NCBI GenBank assembly: GCA_964526675.1
Contig: CAZGLY010000003.1
Coordinates: 50,391-114,390 of the forward strand
Source: CAZADA01 sp964526675
GTDB lineage: Bacteria > Pseudomonadota > Alphaproteobacteria > Caulobacterales > Maricaulaceae
Reading direction: 5' to 3'
Length of the DNA: 64,000 bases
Below are positions 8,244 to 16,206 of this stretch, piece after piece; within the stretch, counting starts at the first letter, position 1; the number at the start of each line of letters is the position of its first letter. The position numbers were made by a program, and so were the translations under genes. Under the pieces are notes generated by a model. It was not told where the DNA came from. It saw only the letters and a list, made by a program, of their open reading frames with translations, and ran no database searches.

Positions 8244-8587
8244 TGGACGCGACCAGCGGTTTGCCGCCAACCGCCACCCCCGCGCTGGCCTTCCCCGCCG
8301 GAGCCGCGGCTCGCCCCGCCAACGCCGCGGACGTCGACGCGTCGCGTGCGCGCGCGGTGGCCGAAGACATGGAGGCGTTCTTCCTCGCTCACACAATGGC
8401 GTTGATGCAAACGGGGCTTGAGGCCGAAGCGCCGTTCGGCGGCGGCTCCGGCGAGCGGGCCTTCCAAGGATTCTTGAACGACGCCTATGCGAAAGCCATA
8501 GCGGCCCAAGGCGGCGTGGGGTTGGCGGACGCCATCATGGTGCAACTGCTCGCCCAAGGCGCTGCGGATCAGGAGACCACACGATGA
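8243..8587 (+). CDS. flgJ: Rod-binding protein FlgJ (N-terminal rod domain only)
   Basis: The product is 114 residues and matches only the rod-capping domain of FlgJ: ARAVAEDMEAFFLAHTMALM, then GGGSGERAFQGFLNDAYAKA and an end GGVGLADAIMVQLL. The muramidase domain of enterobacterial FlgJ is absent, as is normal in Alphaproteobacteria, where a separate lytic enzyme opens the peptidoglycan. The gene overlaps flgI (shared base at 8243) and the next gene (ATGA at 8584), so translation is probably coupled. Confidence 0.88.
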   Translation: MDATSGLPPTATPALAFPAGAAARPANAADVDASRARAVAEDMEAFFLAHTMALMQTGLEAEAPFGGGSGERAFQGFLNDAYAKAIAAQGGVGLADAIMVQLLAQGAADQETTR

Positions 8588-9027
8588 CCCTCGCGGCCCG
8601 TGACCCGGCTGACCGGGTGGAACAGCTCATCCTGCTGACAAAGCGCCTGACCGACCTCGCGCGCCGCGAGACCGAACTTTATGACGCTCGTCAGCCCCTT
8701 GAGGCCGCGGCGTTCCAAGACGAAGCGGCGCGCCTGGCGGCGATCTATCGCCAGGAGACGGCCGCCATCGCCAAAACCCCCGCCCTCGTCGCCGGGGCGC
8801 CGGCCGATCGACGCACCCATCTTCGTCAGTTGACGGAAGAGATGCACGCGGTCCTCGCCAACCATGCCGACGCCGTGGCGGCGCTGAAGACGCTCACCGA
8901 AGGTTTGGTGCAAGCGATCGCGGATCACGTGGCCGACACGCGCCGAAGCGCCGCTCGCTACGGTCCGAACGCAGCCGTGGCGGATCGGGACGCGCGCGCG
9001 GCGATCACGCTTGACCGAACCGCCTAA
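8584..9027 (+). CDS. FlgN/FlbY-like flagellar protein
   Basis: The 147-residue product is largely helical and charged, with repeated heptads (LILLTKRLTDLARRETELYD, later LRQLTEEMHAVLANHADAVA). That architecture fits FlgN-type export chaperones, which hold hook-associated proteins before secretion. In Caulobacter a similarly sized gene, flbY, sits at this place behind flgI. The start overlaps the flgJ stop by ATGA, making it the third gene of the operon, and the terminator at 9171-9197 follows. I recognise the context and fold type more than specific residues, so chaperone activity is inferred. Confidence 0.6.
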   Translation: MTLAARDPADRVEQLILLTKRLTDLARRETELYDARQPLEAAAFQDEAARLAAIYRQETAAIAKTPALVAGAPADRRTHLRQLTEEMHAVLANHADAVAALKTLTEGLVQAIADHVADTRRSAARYGPNAAVADRDARAAITLDRTA

Positions 9028-9113
9028 CGGATGCGGCGTCCGCACGCGGACGATGTTTGTGGAAAAGCCCGGCGTGACGCTCGCTTCAAGGCTGACATCC
9101 AGCTAACTTGACA

Positions 9114-9161
9114 GTGTGTTGATTGCAGCGACGCGCGCGTGCTTTCGCGTCATCAGCACAC
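9114..9161 (+). ncRNA. Structured RNA element upstream of terminator (3'UTR or sRNA)
   Basis: GTGTGTTGAT at 9114-9123 pairs with ATCAGCACAC at 9152-9161 (10 pairs, one G-U). Inside it GACGCG at 9130-9135 pairs with CGCGTC at 9146-9151. A 6-base bulge TGCAGC lies on the 5' side only. A C-rich single strand (CGCCCCCCTA) then leads into the terminator hairpin. A perfect TTGACA at 9108-9113 touches the stem but lacks a convincing -10. The element is either the end of the flgIJN mRNA or an independent small RNA of about 85 nt. The structure is seen in the sequence; the function is unknown. Confidence 0.4.
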
Positions 9162-9170
9162 GCCCCCCTA

Positions 9171-9197
9171 CGGCGAGCTCAGGCTCGCCGTTTTTTT
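9171..9197 (+). terminator. Rho-independent terminator of the flgI operon
   Basis: CGGCGAGC-TCAG-GCTCGCCG forms an 8-bp stem with a 4-base loop, followed at once by seven T residues. The T-tract is on the plus strand only, so it ends rightward transcription and protects the convergent 901-residue gene that stops at 9209. Confidence 0.9.
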
Positions 9198-9208
9198 CCA
9201 ACCACCTG

Positions 9209-11914
9209 CTACACCGCTCCGCCCAGACGCTGCAGCGCGGCTTCGTAGTTCGCGATGCGCGCGGTCAGAAATTCTGGGACCGGACCATTCAGCTCAGCCT
9301 CGCGCGCCAACGCTTCGTCCAAAGCAGGGTCGCGCGTCAGCTCACGATAGGCCCTGCGCAACGCCGACATCGCGTCGTTGACGCGTTCCAACGCCGCGGA
9401 GGCGCCGTCGCGATCGGCCAAGGACACGCTGCGCGGCAGCTCCAACTCAAACACCGGCGGGGCGTCGTCGGGCGCGTCCGGGTCCGGACGGTTGATCTTG
9501 CCCGGCTCGATGCCAAGAGCGCTCAGAAGGTCGCGGCCCTCCGCCCCGGCAATCAGCTCCAGCTCTCCGCCGTCGGCCGGGCGTATCCGCAAGCCATTGC
9601 CGCCGGGAATACGGGTCTGGTTTGCAGACCCGCCGGTCCCGAGAGCCAGATCGATCTTGAACGCAAGGCCGCGCAGCGTTTCACCCTCTTCAAGCGTGAT
9701 GCGGCGCTTCACGCCGTTGACGCGAATGTCGAAGAAATCCCCGACCTTCGCCGTCGTGCGATCCGCCACGGCGCTTGAATCCGCAAATGAGAGAGGCCCC
9801 GTGGGCAAACCGAACGCGCTCAGCGTGTTGGACGCGCCGGGGATCAGCGCGAGGCCGGCGGCGGCGGACTCGTTCTGGCGCCCTTGGATCTGCGTCGTAA
9901 ACCCAAGCGCCCCGGTGGCGGCGTCCAGTTCGGCGACGAAGGACTGCCGCCCGCTTTCAAGCGCATCGCCCGTGCTGAGATCGTTGCGCGTGGTTCCCGT
10001 CAGATAGACCGACCCGCCGTCGACCACGAAATCAGCGGCCACGTCCTCCGCGGTCCCCCCGAGCGAGCGGGCGAACTCGACCGTCCCGTCCGCGCTGGCG
10101 AGCCGCGCGACGAACGCATCACGCGCGCCGGCGTTGCCGTTCGTGGGGAGACCGAAGCCCCCGCGCGCGGAGCCGGCGACGAAAATCGCGCCGTTCGCCT
10201 CGTCCACCGCCAGCGCCGTGATCTGACCGCTGTCCAAGTCGCCGAGATTGACCGCAAAGCCCGGATCCTCCGCGCCCGTCGCCAGGTCGAGCTTGCGCAG
10301 CACCCCCTCGCCATTCTCCACCGACGCCGTGACCAACGCGCCGCCGTCGATGGCCAAGGCGCTGACGGCGTCCGCCTCCGCGCCTCCGAATTGTTGGGTG
10401 AAGCGGGTCGATCCATCGGCGTTGAGGCCGCGGATGAACCCATCCGTCTGCCCCGCAAAGGCCCCCTCCACCAGCGCGCCGCTGGTGCGTCCGCCGACGA
10501 ACACCGCGCCATCGTCGCCGACGGCCAGCGCCTGGATGGCGTCGTCCCCCACACCGCCGAAGCGGCGCAAGAAGCGCTGCTCGCCATCAGCGTCGAAGGA
10601 CGCCACAAACGCATCGGTCCCGCCCACATCCACGGTCGCTCCGAGAACGCCCGTGACCGCGCCGCCGACCGCCACGTCGCCATTGGCGCCGACCGCCAGC
10701 GCCAGACCGTCCGCGCTTTCCGCCGCGCCGAGCGCGCGTGCGAAGATCTGACGCCCCGCGGTGTCATACTTCACCAGAAACACATCCCGCTCGCCCTGGG
10801 GACCAACGCCGTTGACCGTTCCCGTGCTCTCGGCCAGCACGAACACCCCGTCGCCGGAGGCGACGGCTTGCTTCACGACAAAGTTGGCGCCGCCATCATC
10901 ATCGTCGTCGGAAGCGCCGGCGGTCAGCTGGGCTTGCGCCTCGAGCCGGATGGACGACCCCACCGTCGGGCCGCCCGGCGCGGAAAGGTCCGTCAACCGG
11001 GTGAGCTGGCCCGCTTGGACGGTGTCTTCACCGCTCACGCCGGAGGTTCCCGCCACAAACAGCGCGGGCCCCGACTGCGCCGGCGGCGTGCGGAAGCTCA
11101 ACGCCTCCAACCCGACGCTGCGGATCTCGAACGCGAATTCGCCGATCTCCTCCTCGACGTCATTGACGCGTCTGGCCTGGAAACGGGTGTTGAGGTCGGC
11201 GTCGGCGAGTTGGGTGTTGATGAAGTCGGCCACGGCGCCGAGGCTCTTGGTCTCGCCGGGATCCATCAAGCTAAGGTCGATCGTCACAGCGGTGACGTTG
11301 CCGCTGGGGTCGCGCGCCTCGATGGTGAACGGCGTCGCCGTTTCAAAGGCCGGGACGGCCGCCTCGAAGTCCCCGGTGGCCAAAACCTCCGTGGTGAAAC
11401 GATCCGGCGCGCGGGCGATCGGCACGGACGACCGCGCCTGATCACGCGCTTCACCCGCGACGAGGACGGCGTCGTCCAACGGATCGTCGCGGATAAAGTC
11501 CAAGACTTGGGTGAGCCCTTCTTGGAACCGGCGGTCGAGGCTGCGCCGCTCCGTGGGCGAGGCGTCGCGCTCGGCGGCTTGCGTCGCCACGTCGCTTAGA
11601 GCGCGAAACGCTTCGTGCAGGGCGAAGAGCTTTTGGATGTCTTCCGGCGCGTCCACGTCGGAGAAACCGTTGAAATCGCGGGGGTCGAGGAACTCCCCGG
11701 ACGCCAGCGCCCGCCGGGCCAAGTCCTCGGTGTTGGGACTGTCCGCGCGCGGATCCCACGGCGGAAGCACGTCCACCACGTCTTGGGGACCGCCCGCCGC
11801 CGTCGGGCTGGGGGTCTGCGCGACGGCGCGCGCCGTGATCGCTTGGTTGCGCGCGGCAAAGCTGCTCAGCAGCAAATCCGCGCCAATGGTGATCGGCGTA
11901 AACACCGTCGTCAT
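9209..11914 (-). CDS. FlaEY-like flagellar protein with beta-propeller repeats
   Basis: The 901-residue product has no signal peptide. Residues about 190-250 and 725-805 resemble flagellin/hook-associated IN-type modules (for example VGDFFDIRVNGVKRRITLEE). Residues about 345-700 hold five to six SBBP-like propeller blades with the recurring pattern DAF(V/I)..(F/L)..DG..RF.R.FGG..DDA..ALAV...G.V.VGG. The C-terminus is helical (LERVNDAMSALRRAYRELTRDP), like the ends of axial proteins. In Caulobacter a similar large protein, FlaEY, sits in the flagellin cluster and is named as a regulator. GAGGAA precedes the ATG. Whether it is secreted filament-associated material or a regulator is open. Confidence 0.6.
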   Translation of the reverse strand: MTTVFTPITIGADLLLSSFAARNQAITARAVAQTPSPTAAGGPQDVVDVLPPWDPRADSPNTEDLARRALASGEFLDPRDFNGFSDVDAPEDIQKLFALHEAFRALSDVATQAAERDASPTERRSLDRRFQEGLTQVLDFIRDDPLDDAVLVAGEARDQARSSVPIARAPDRFTTEVLATGDFEAAVPAFETATPFTIEARDPSGNVTAVTIDLSLMDPGETKSLGAVADFINTQLADADLNTRFQARRVNDVEEEIGEFAFEIRSVGLEALSFRTPPAQSGPALFVAGTSGVSGEDTVQAGQLTRLTDLSAPGGPTVGSSIRLEAQAQLTAGASDDDDDGGANFVVKQAVASGDGVFVLAESTGTVNGVGPQGERDVFLVKYDTAGRQIFARALGAAESADGLALAVGANGDVAVGGAVTGVLGATVDVGGTDAFVASFDADGEQRFLRRFGGVGDDAIQALAVGDDGAVFVGGRTSGALVEGAFAGQTDGFIRGLNADGSTRFTQQFGGAEADAVSALAIDGGALVTASVENGEGVLRKLDLATGAEDPGFAVNLGDLDSGQITALAVDEANGAIFVAGSARGGFGLPTNGNAGARDAFVARLASADGTVEFARSLGGTAEDVAADFVVDGGSVYLTGTTRNDLSTGDALESGRQSFVAELDAATGALGFTTQIQGRQNESAAAGLALIPGASNTLSAFGLPTGPLSFADSSAVADRTTAKVGDFFDIRVNGVKRRITLEEGETLRGLAFKIDLALGTGGSANQTRIPGGNGLRIRPADGGELELIAGAEGRDLLSALGIEPGKINRPDPDAPDDAPPVFELELPRSVSLADRDGASAALERVNDAMSALRRAYRELTRDPALDEALAREAELNGPVPEFLTARIANYEAALQRLGGAV

Positions 11915-12019
11915 CGCGGCTTCCTCCGCTCGACCGCCCGCTTCTCGGGCTGAAACTTCTGATCAGAGGGTGCCGCGCGGCGGGCTAACTCCGCGCTAAG
12001 AAAGGCGGTAAACGGATGA

Positions 12020-12577
12020 TTACCGCGCGCCATCCGCGGCCGGGCGCTCGCGCGCCAGCAGCCCGTAAAAGAGGCTGTCGACAAAGCGTCCTTCGCACCA
12101 GGTCGTGTCGCGATGACGGCCCTCTTGGCGGAAGCCCAACGCCGGCAGCAGGCGCTGCTTCGGCGCGTCGTGATCGTAGATCTCCGCCCACACGCGGTTC
12201 AGACCAAGCTCGTCGAAGGCGTAATCCAGAAGCACCCGACCGGCGTCCGGCGCGAACACCTCGTCGATGTAGAGCTCATCCGCACCCAGATAGAGCGAGA
12301 AATCGCCCGAGCGACTGCGCCAATCAATCCAGCAGACACCCGCCGCGCCGAGCAGACGGCCAGCTTCGGACGCGCCGTCGCGCGCGCACACCGCGAACAT
12401 GCGCGTGGACGGATCGTTCAGCACGATCGTGTCAAACCACCGGCGTTGCATCGCGCTGCTGATCTCGCGGTGCTCCCGAAAGTATCGGCGCAAGGACGGT
12501 TGGTTGCGCCACACGCGCAGGGGCTCAAGGTCCGCCTCCTCGATCGCGCGCAAGACCGTGTGTGCGCCCGTCAGCAT
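12020..12577 (-). CDS. GNAT N-acetyltransferase, PseH/SpsD-like
   Basis: The 185-residue product has the GNAT layout of PseH-type enzymes, which acetylate the 4-amino group of a UDP-dideoxy-altrosamine intermediate in nonulosonate synthesis. It begins LTGAHTVLRAIEEADLEPLRVWRN, and the acyl-CoA-binding half contains the sequence LLDYAFDELGLNRVWAEIYD with LLPALGFRQEGRHRD near the end. These are typical of RimJ/PseH relatives. It lies 4 bp after the DUF427 gene and is the last gene of the leftward sugar cluster. The substrate is inferred from context; RimJ-like protein acetylation cannot be excluded. Confidence 0.75.
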   Translation of the reverse strand: MLTGAHTVLRAIEEADLEPLRVWRNQPSLRRYFREHREISSAMQRRWFDTIVLNDPSTRMFAVCARDGASEAGRLLGAAGVCWIDWRSRSGDFSLYLGADELYIDEVFAPDAGRVLLDYAFDELGLNRVWAEIYDHDAPKQRLLPALGFRQEGRHRDTTWCEGRFVDSLFYGLLARERPAADGAR

Positions 12578-12581
12578 CGGC

Positions 12582-13166
12582 TCACCAGCCGCCCGTGCCG
12601 GGCGCGCCCTTGATGGGGCCGGCCAAGCGCGAGGTCACCCAACCGGCGTAGAGACCGCCGGGTTGGGGTTGGGCTTGCTCCTCGCCCAACCAGCAAGCGT
12701 CCACGCGCGCGGGATAAAAGCTCAGCCAGCCCGCCACGCGCTCATAGCCCTCGGGCAAGTCCGTCAGCGGATCGGGATAGGCGAACGCGGCTTCGGGGCT
12801 GCGCGCGCCGTCCGCGGCGATCAGATCGTAGTGCACCGCAGCGCCCTTCCACTCGCACAGCGTGACCAGATCGGTCTCGCGCAACAGGGTCTGATCCACA
12901 TCCTCTGGCGGGAAATAGATCACAGGCGCGCCCGCGGTCTCGACAATCTCAAGCGCGCGGTCGCTGCGCGCGACCTCACGTCCCGCCCACTCGACCCGCG
13001 CCAGCGCGGGCGCGGGACGCACGCGCGGCGGGCGTGGAAAATCCCACACGCTCTCCTGGCCCGGGCCGGGGCTTTCCAGCGTGAGGCCCGGCGGCGGCGG
13101 CCCCCATTTGCTGCGATGCGGCCGGGCCTGGGCAAGAATATCCTCGTGGCTGGGCAACCGCGCCAT
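12582..13166 (-). CDS. DUF427 domain-containing protein
   Basis: The 194-residue product matches the DUF427 pattern: VWDFPRPPRVRPAPALARVEW near the N-terminal third, then APVIYFPPEDVDQTLL and TLCEWKGAAVHYDLI. Near the C-terminus are WLSFYPARVDACWLGEE and QPQPGGLYAGWVTSRLAGPI. The fold is small and beta-rich, of unknown biochemistry. ATG 13166 is chosen over a GTG one codon earlier because GGGAGG stands 5 bases upstream. It sits inside the nonulosonate operon, 72 bp after the NeuB-like gene and 4 bp before the acetyltransferase, so it is probably co-transcribed. A role in sugar synthesis would be new and is not shown here. Confidence 0.85.
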   Translation of the reverse strand: MARLPSHEDILAQARPHRSKWGPPPPGLTLESPGPGQESVWDFPRPPRVRPAPALARVEWAGREVARSDRALEIVETAGAPVIYFPPEDVDQTLLRETDLVTLCEWKGAAVHYDLIAADGARSPEAAFAYPDPLTDLPEGYERVAGWLSFYPARVDACWLGEEQAQPQPGGLYAGWVTSRLAGPIKGAPGTGGW

Positions 13167-13238
13167 CACCGCCTCCCTCGTTGCTGGCTCGGTCCGGATA
13201 TGGGCGGCGCGGCGACGTCGAACAATCGTGGAGCGCGG

Positions 13239-14342
13239 CTACGCCACGTCGGCCACGGGCGCCGCCGCGGGCACATCGTCCCACATCAGCGCGTCGCCGG
13301 CGCGTTTCGCGCGCCGCAATGGCGCGCCGACGACCAAATCTTGGTCGATCGGTTCGACGGAATCGTAAGGCCGTGGCCGCAGCGGCGCAAAGTCCGCCTC
13401 CGTCAGGATGTGGCCCGCTGGGCGACCCTCCACGAAGCGCAAGGCGCGCCGCTGGACCACCGCGGCCTCCAGCTCATTCTCCTCGACCCGCTTCACGCCG
13501 TCGCCCAACGCCATCTCAAGTTCGCGCGCGCGATCGACCATTTCGCGCCACGTCACCGGATCCATCGCAAACGGATGATCGGGGCCGTCGCGCGTGGTGT
13601 CGTCGGTGAAGTGCTTCTCGACGGTGCGCGCGCCGAGCGCGATCGCGCCCAACACGGCCGCATGCCCCGGCGCGTGGTCCGACAGTCCGAGCGTCAGCCC
13701 TGGCCATTTCAGCGCGAACGCGCGCAGGACGCTCAGATTGACATGGGCAAAATTCTCCAAGCTCCCCGTGTAGTTGGTGTTGCACTGCATGAGGCAGACT
13801 TGCGCGTTGATGGCCAACGCCGCCGCGGCGGCGCGCTCCACATCGACCATGTCGGCCGCGCCGGTGGAGATGATGACGGGCTTTCCCTTCGCCGCGACGT
13901 GCCGGATCAACGCCGGCCAAGCGATGTCGCCTGAGCCGATTTTGAACGCTTTGACAAACGGGCTGATGCTGTCGGCGGCGGCGAAGTCATACGGCGTGGT
14001 CATGAAGTCGATGCCCAGGGAGTCGCATTCGGCCGCCAGCTCGTGGGTCCACGCCCGCGGCGTCTCGTAGGCCTCAAAGACTTCGTAGACGGAGCGCGAC
14101 CACCGCGCTTGGTGCGCGATCTGGCCTCCGATCGCGCGAAACCCCGCGTCCGAGACGATGTCGCCGGCGCGAAAGTGCTGGAACTTCGCGCAATCGGCGC
14201 CGGCCTGAGCGGCCAGGTGTATGAGGGTTTTGGCGCGTTCGAGATCGCCTTCATGATTGGAGCCGATGTCGGCGATGAAGTAAGTCGGGCAATCGATGGC
14301 GATTTCGCGGTCGCCGATCATCAGGCGGCTATCCCAACGCAT
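13239..14342 (-). CDS. N-acetylneuraminate synthase family protein (PseI/SpsE-like)
   Basis: NeuB-family enzymes condense phosphoenolpyruvate with a 6-carbon amino sugar to make a 9-carbon nonulosonic acid. The 367-residue product shows the N-terminal TIM-barrel signatures YFIADIGSNHEGDLERAKTL and CAKFQHFRAGDIV, then AFKIGSGDIAWPALIRHVA, PVIISTGAADM and QCNTNYTG. It ends in an antifreeze/SAF domain (RALRFVEGRPAGHILTEADF). GGAG lies 8 bases before the ATG, which overlaps the preceding RmlD-like gene by 14 bases. Whether the product is pseudaminic, legionaminic or another acid cannot be decided by eye. Confidence 0.87.
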   Translation of the reverse strand: MRWDSRLMIGDREIAIDCPTYFIADIGSNHEGDLERAKTLIHLAAQAGADCAKFQHFRAGDIVSDAGFRAIGGQIAHQARWSRSVYEVFEAYETPRAWTHELAAECDSLGIDFMTTPYDFAAADSISPFVKAFKIGSGDIAWPALIRHVAAKGKPVIISTGAADMVDVERAAAAALAINAQVCLMQCNTNYTGSLENFAHVNLSVLRAFALKWPGLTLGLSDHAPGHAAVLGAIALGARTVEKHFTDDTTRDGPDHPFAMDPVTWREMVDRARELEMALGDGVKRVEENELEAAVVQRRALRFVEGRPAGHILTEADFAPLRPRPYDSVEPIDQDLVVGAPLRRAKRAGDALMWDDVPAAAPVADVA

Positions 14343-15216
14343 GGGCGTGGCTCCATTGGTTCACAAAATGATCCGCACTCTGAGAGAGGTTGGGTAAAGA
14401 TCGGCCAAGCAGCCCCTCCGCGCGGCGAACGTCGAGGCCGACGCGCAACGCCCGCTCCGGGCCAAGCACATCCGCCGCGCGCACCCGCTCGACCCGCTCC
14501 AGCCGCCGGCCCTGCGCGGCGGCCAGAGCCTCGACAAACTCCGCCTTCGAGAAGACAGCCGAGGCCGCCACGTTGAGCACGCCGCGGGCGTCCGCGGCGA
14601 CGAGGTCCACGATCGCCTGCGCCAAGGTCGGCGCGTCGATCGTCGAGCAATAATAGTCGTCGAACAGCCTGATCGGCGCTGGCGCGGCCATCGCCTCCAA
14701 CGCCCACGTCACGACCGACGGCTTGCCCCGGCTTGGCCACGCCGCGGCCATGTTGGTGCGCACGACCAGCGCGCCGGGATGCGTCAGCGCCAACGCTTCG
14801 CCCGCATACTTGCTGCGGGCGTAGTCGCTGCGGAGCGTGACGGGGGCGTCTTCGCGGTGGGCCGTGCGCGGATCGAGGGCGCCGTGGAAGAACTGATCCG
14901 TCGACACCTGAACCAAGGGCCGGTCTCGCGTCACGCACCAGTCCGCGATGACGCTGAGCGGCCGGGCGTTCACCGCGTACGCCAGCCCCGGATCGCGCGC
15001 GCAGGCCTCAAAGTCGACCAGAGCCGCGCAATTCACGACGACGGTCGGATCGACTGCGTGCAGAAGGTGATCCAGGGCGGCCAAGTCGCGCACATCCACT
15101 GTGTGCTCCGCGCCCTGACGCGCCGCGCCGGTCGCGGCGTGGCCGCCGCGCGCCAGAGCGTCCATCATCGTGGAACCCAGCGCGCCGGTGGCGCCGAGGA
15201 CGAGCCAGCCGCTCAC
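14329..15216 (-). CDS. RmlD-like NAD(P)-dependent sugar-nucleotide reductase
   Basis: This extended short-chain dehydrogenase has 295 residues. The N-terminal Rossmann motif is VLGATGALGSTMMDAL; the fold continues with VNCAALVDFEACARDP and QVSTDQFFHG. The catalytic pair is in DYARSKYAGEALAL (Y-x3-K). The closest general family is dTDP-4-dehydrorhamnose reductase (RmlD). The gene starts with GTG overlapping the SpsF-like stop (GTGA) and overlaps the NeuB-like start, so the three are tightly coupled. This enzyme is not part of the textbook pseudaminic acid route, which hints at a modified sugar. The substrate is unknown. Confidence 0.8.
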   Translation of the reverse strand: MSGWLVLGATGALGSTMMDALARGGHAATGAARQGAEHTVDVRDLAALDHLLHAVDPTVVVNCAALVDFEACARDPGLAYAVNARPLSVIADWCVTRDRPLVQVSTDQFFHGALDPRTAHREDAPVTLRSDYARSKYAGEALALTHPGALVVRTNMAAAWPSRGKPSVVTWALEAMAAPAPIRLFDDYYCSTIDAPTLAQAIVDLVAADARGVLNVAASAVFSKAEFVEALAAAQGRRLERVERVRAADVLGPERALRVGLDVRRAEGLLGRSLPNLSQSADHFVNQWSHAHALG

Positions 15217-16019
15217 GCCGCCGCCGAGCCATCGGCGCTTTTCGCGGCGACGGCGTCTTCCGTGGCGAACACATGGGCGTCGCTGGCCGCGACCAGCCGC
15301 GCTTCATCCACATGCATGGCGTTGAGGGAGGTCACGTCGGGCCGGCGCAGGCAGAACGCCGCCAGCTCCGTCCAGGACGCCGTCGCGGCCGCATCGCCCA
15401 TGTGCTGAAAAAGCGCTTGGAAAAAAGCGAGATCTTCGGGGTGATCCAGGGTCCAGCGGAGCCGCTCGACCCCCTGGCCCGGGCCCTCCATGGCCGCGCG
15501 CACCAAGCCCGGCTCGCGGCGCAACCAGGGCGTCACGTGCTCGCGATCGAACGCCGCCTTGGCCAGCCATTCCGCCTCGTAAAGACGCTCGGCGGGGAAC
15601 ACGTCGCAATCGAGGCCGTGAGGGTAGCGCGGGGGCATGTTGTTGCAGGCGTAGTCCGCGCGGGCGGAGACCATCAGATCGCGCACGCGCGCACACACGG
15701 CGGGGTCGATCACGGGGCAATCGCTGGTGACCCGCATGACCAGGTCCGCGCGGGATTGCTTGGCCGCCAACGCGTAACGGGCGAGCACGTCCTGCTCCGG
15801 CCCGCGGACGACGCGGGCCCCGGCGCGCTTGGCCTCATCCTCCACGGGATCGTTGCGCGAGCCGTCGGGAATGGCGCACACCACCTCGTCCACGCCGCGG
15901 ATGCGCGCGCAGCGCTCCAAACAGCGGGCGAGCGCCGAGCGTCCGCCCAACGGCTCCAGCACCTTGCCCGGCAAGCGGGTCGAGCCCAGGCGGGCTTGGA
16001 CGACAACGGCGAACACCAT
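15213..16019 (-). CDS. SpsF/NeuA-type cytidylyltransferase
   Basis: The enzyme is likely to activate the nonulosonic acid as a CMP-sugar. The N-terminal nucleotide-binding pattern is VVVQARLGSTRLPGKVLEPL, matching SpsF (spore-coat polysaccharide) relatives. RVTSDCPVIDPAVC and YACNNMPPRYPHGLDCDVF follow, then WLAKAAFDREHVTPWLRREP and RWTLDHPEDLAF. All are hallmarks of this family. The product is 268 residues. It is the first gene of the leftward sugar cluster and is divergent from pseB across 187 bp in which I see no clear promoter. PseF is the functional analogue in Campylobacter/Helicobacter. Confidence 0.85.
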   Translation of the reverse strand: MVFAVVVQARLGSTRLPGKVLEPLGGRSALARCLERCARIRGVDEVVCAIPDGSRNDPVEDEAKRAGARVVRGPEQDVLARYALAAKQSRADLVMRVTSDCPVIDPAVCARVRDLMVSARADYACNNMPPRYPHGLDCDVFPAERLYEAEWLAKAAFDREHVTPWLRREPGLVRAAMEGPGQGVERLRWTLDHPEDLAFFQALFQHMGDAAATASWTELAAFCLRRPDVTSLNAMHVDEARLVAASDAHVFATEDAVAAKSADGSAAA

Positions 16020-16206
16020 GGTCGCTACGCTGGACCGGCGGCGCTTAAAGCCGCGCTAATTGGCGGCCCGCGCAACCGACGACGCGGGGCCGCCCGGTCC
16101 GCCTGCCCGACACCGGACCTTAACGCTGGCGCGCGATACCGGGGGCGCGCGACGGCGTGGCGCCATCGCGCCGCGGCCGCAGAGATCCGCCCTCGGAGGT
16201 TCGCCG

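Noticed and set aside
9884..11599. 571-codon plus-strand frame inside the FlaEY-like gene
   Set aside because: The minus-strand frame has propeller repeats, a ribosome-binding site and clear internal periodicity; the plus-strand frame is its low-complexity complement.
12399..13934. 511-codon plus-strand frame across the acetyltransferase, DUF427 and NeuB-like genes
   Set aside because: All three minus-strand products match known families; a frame spanning three genes on the other strand is a GC artefact.
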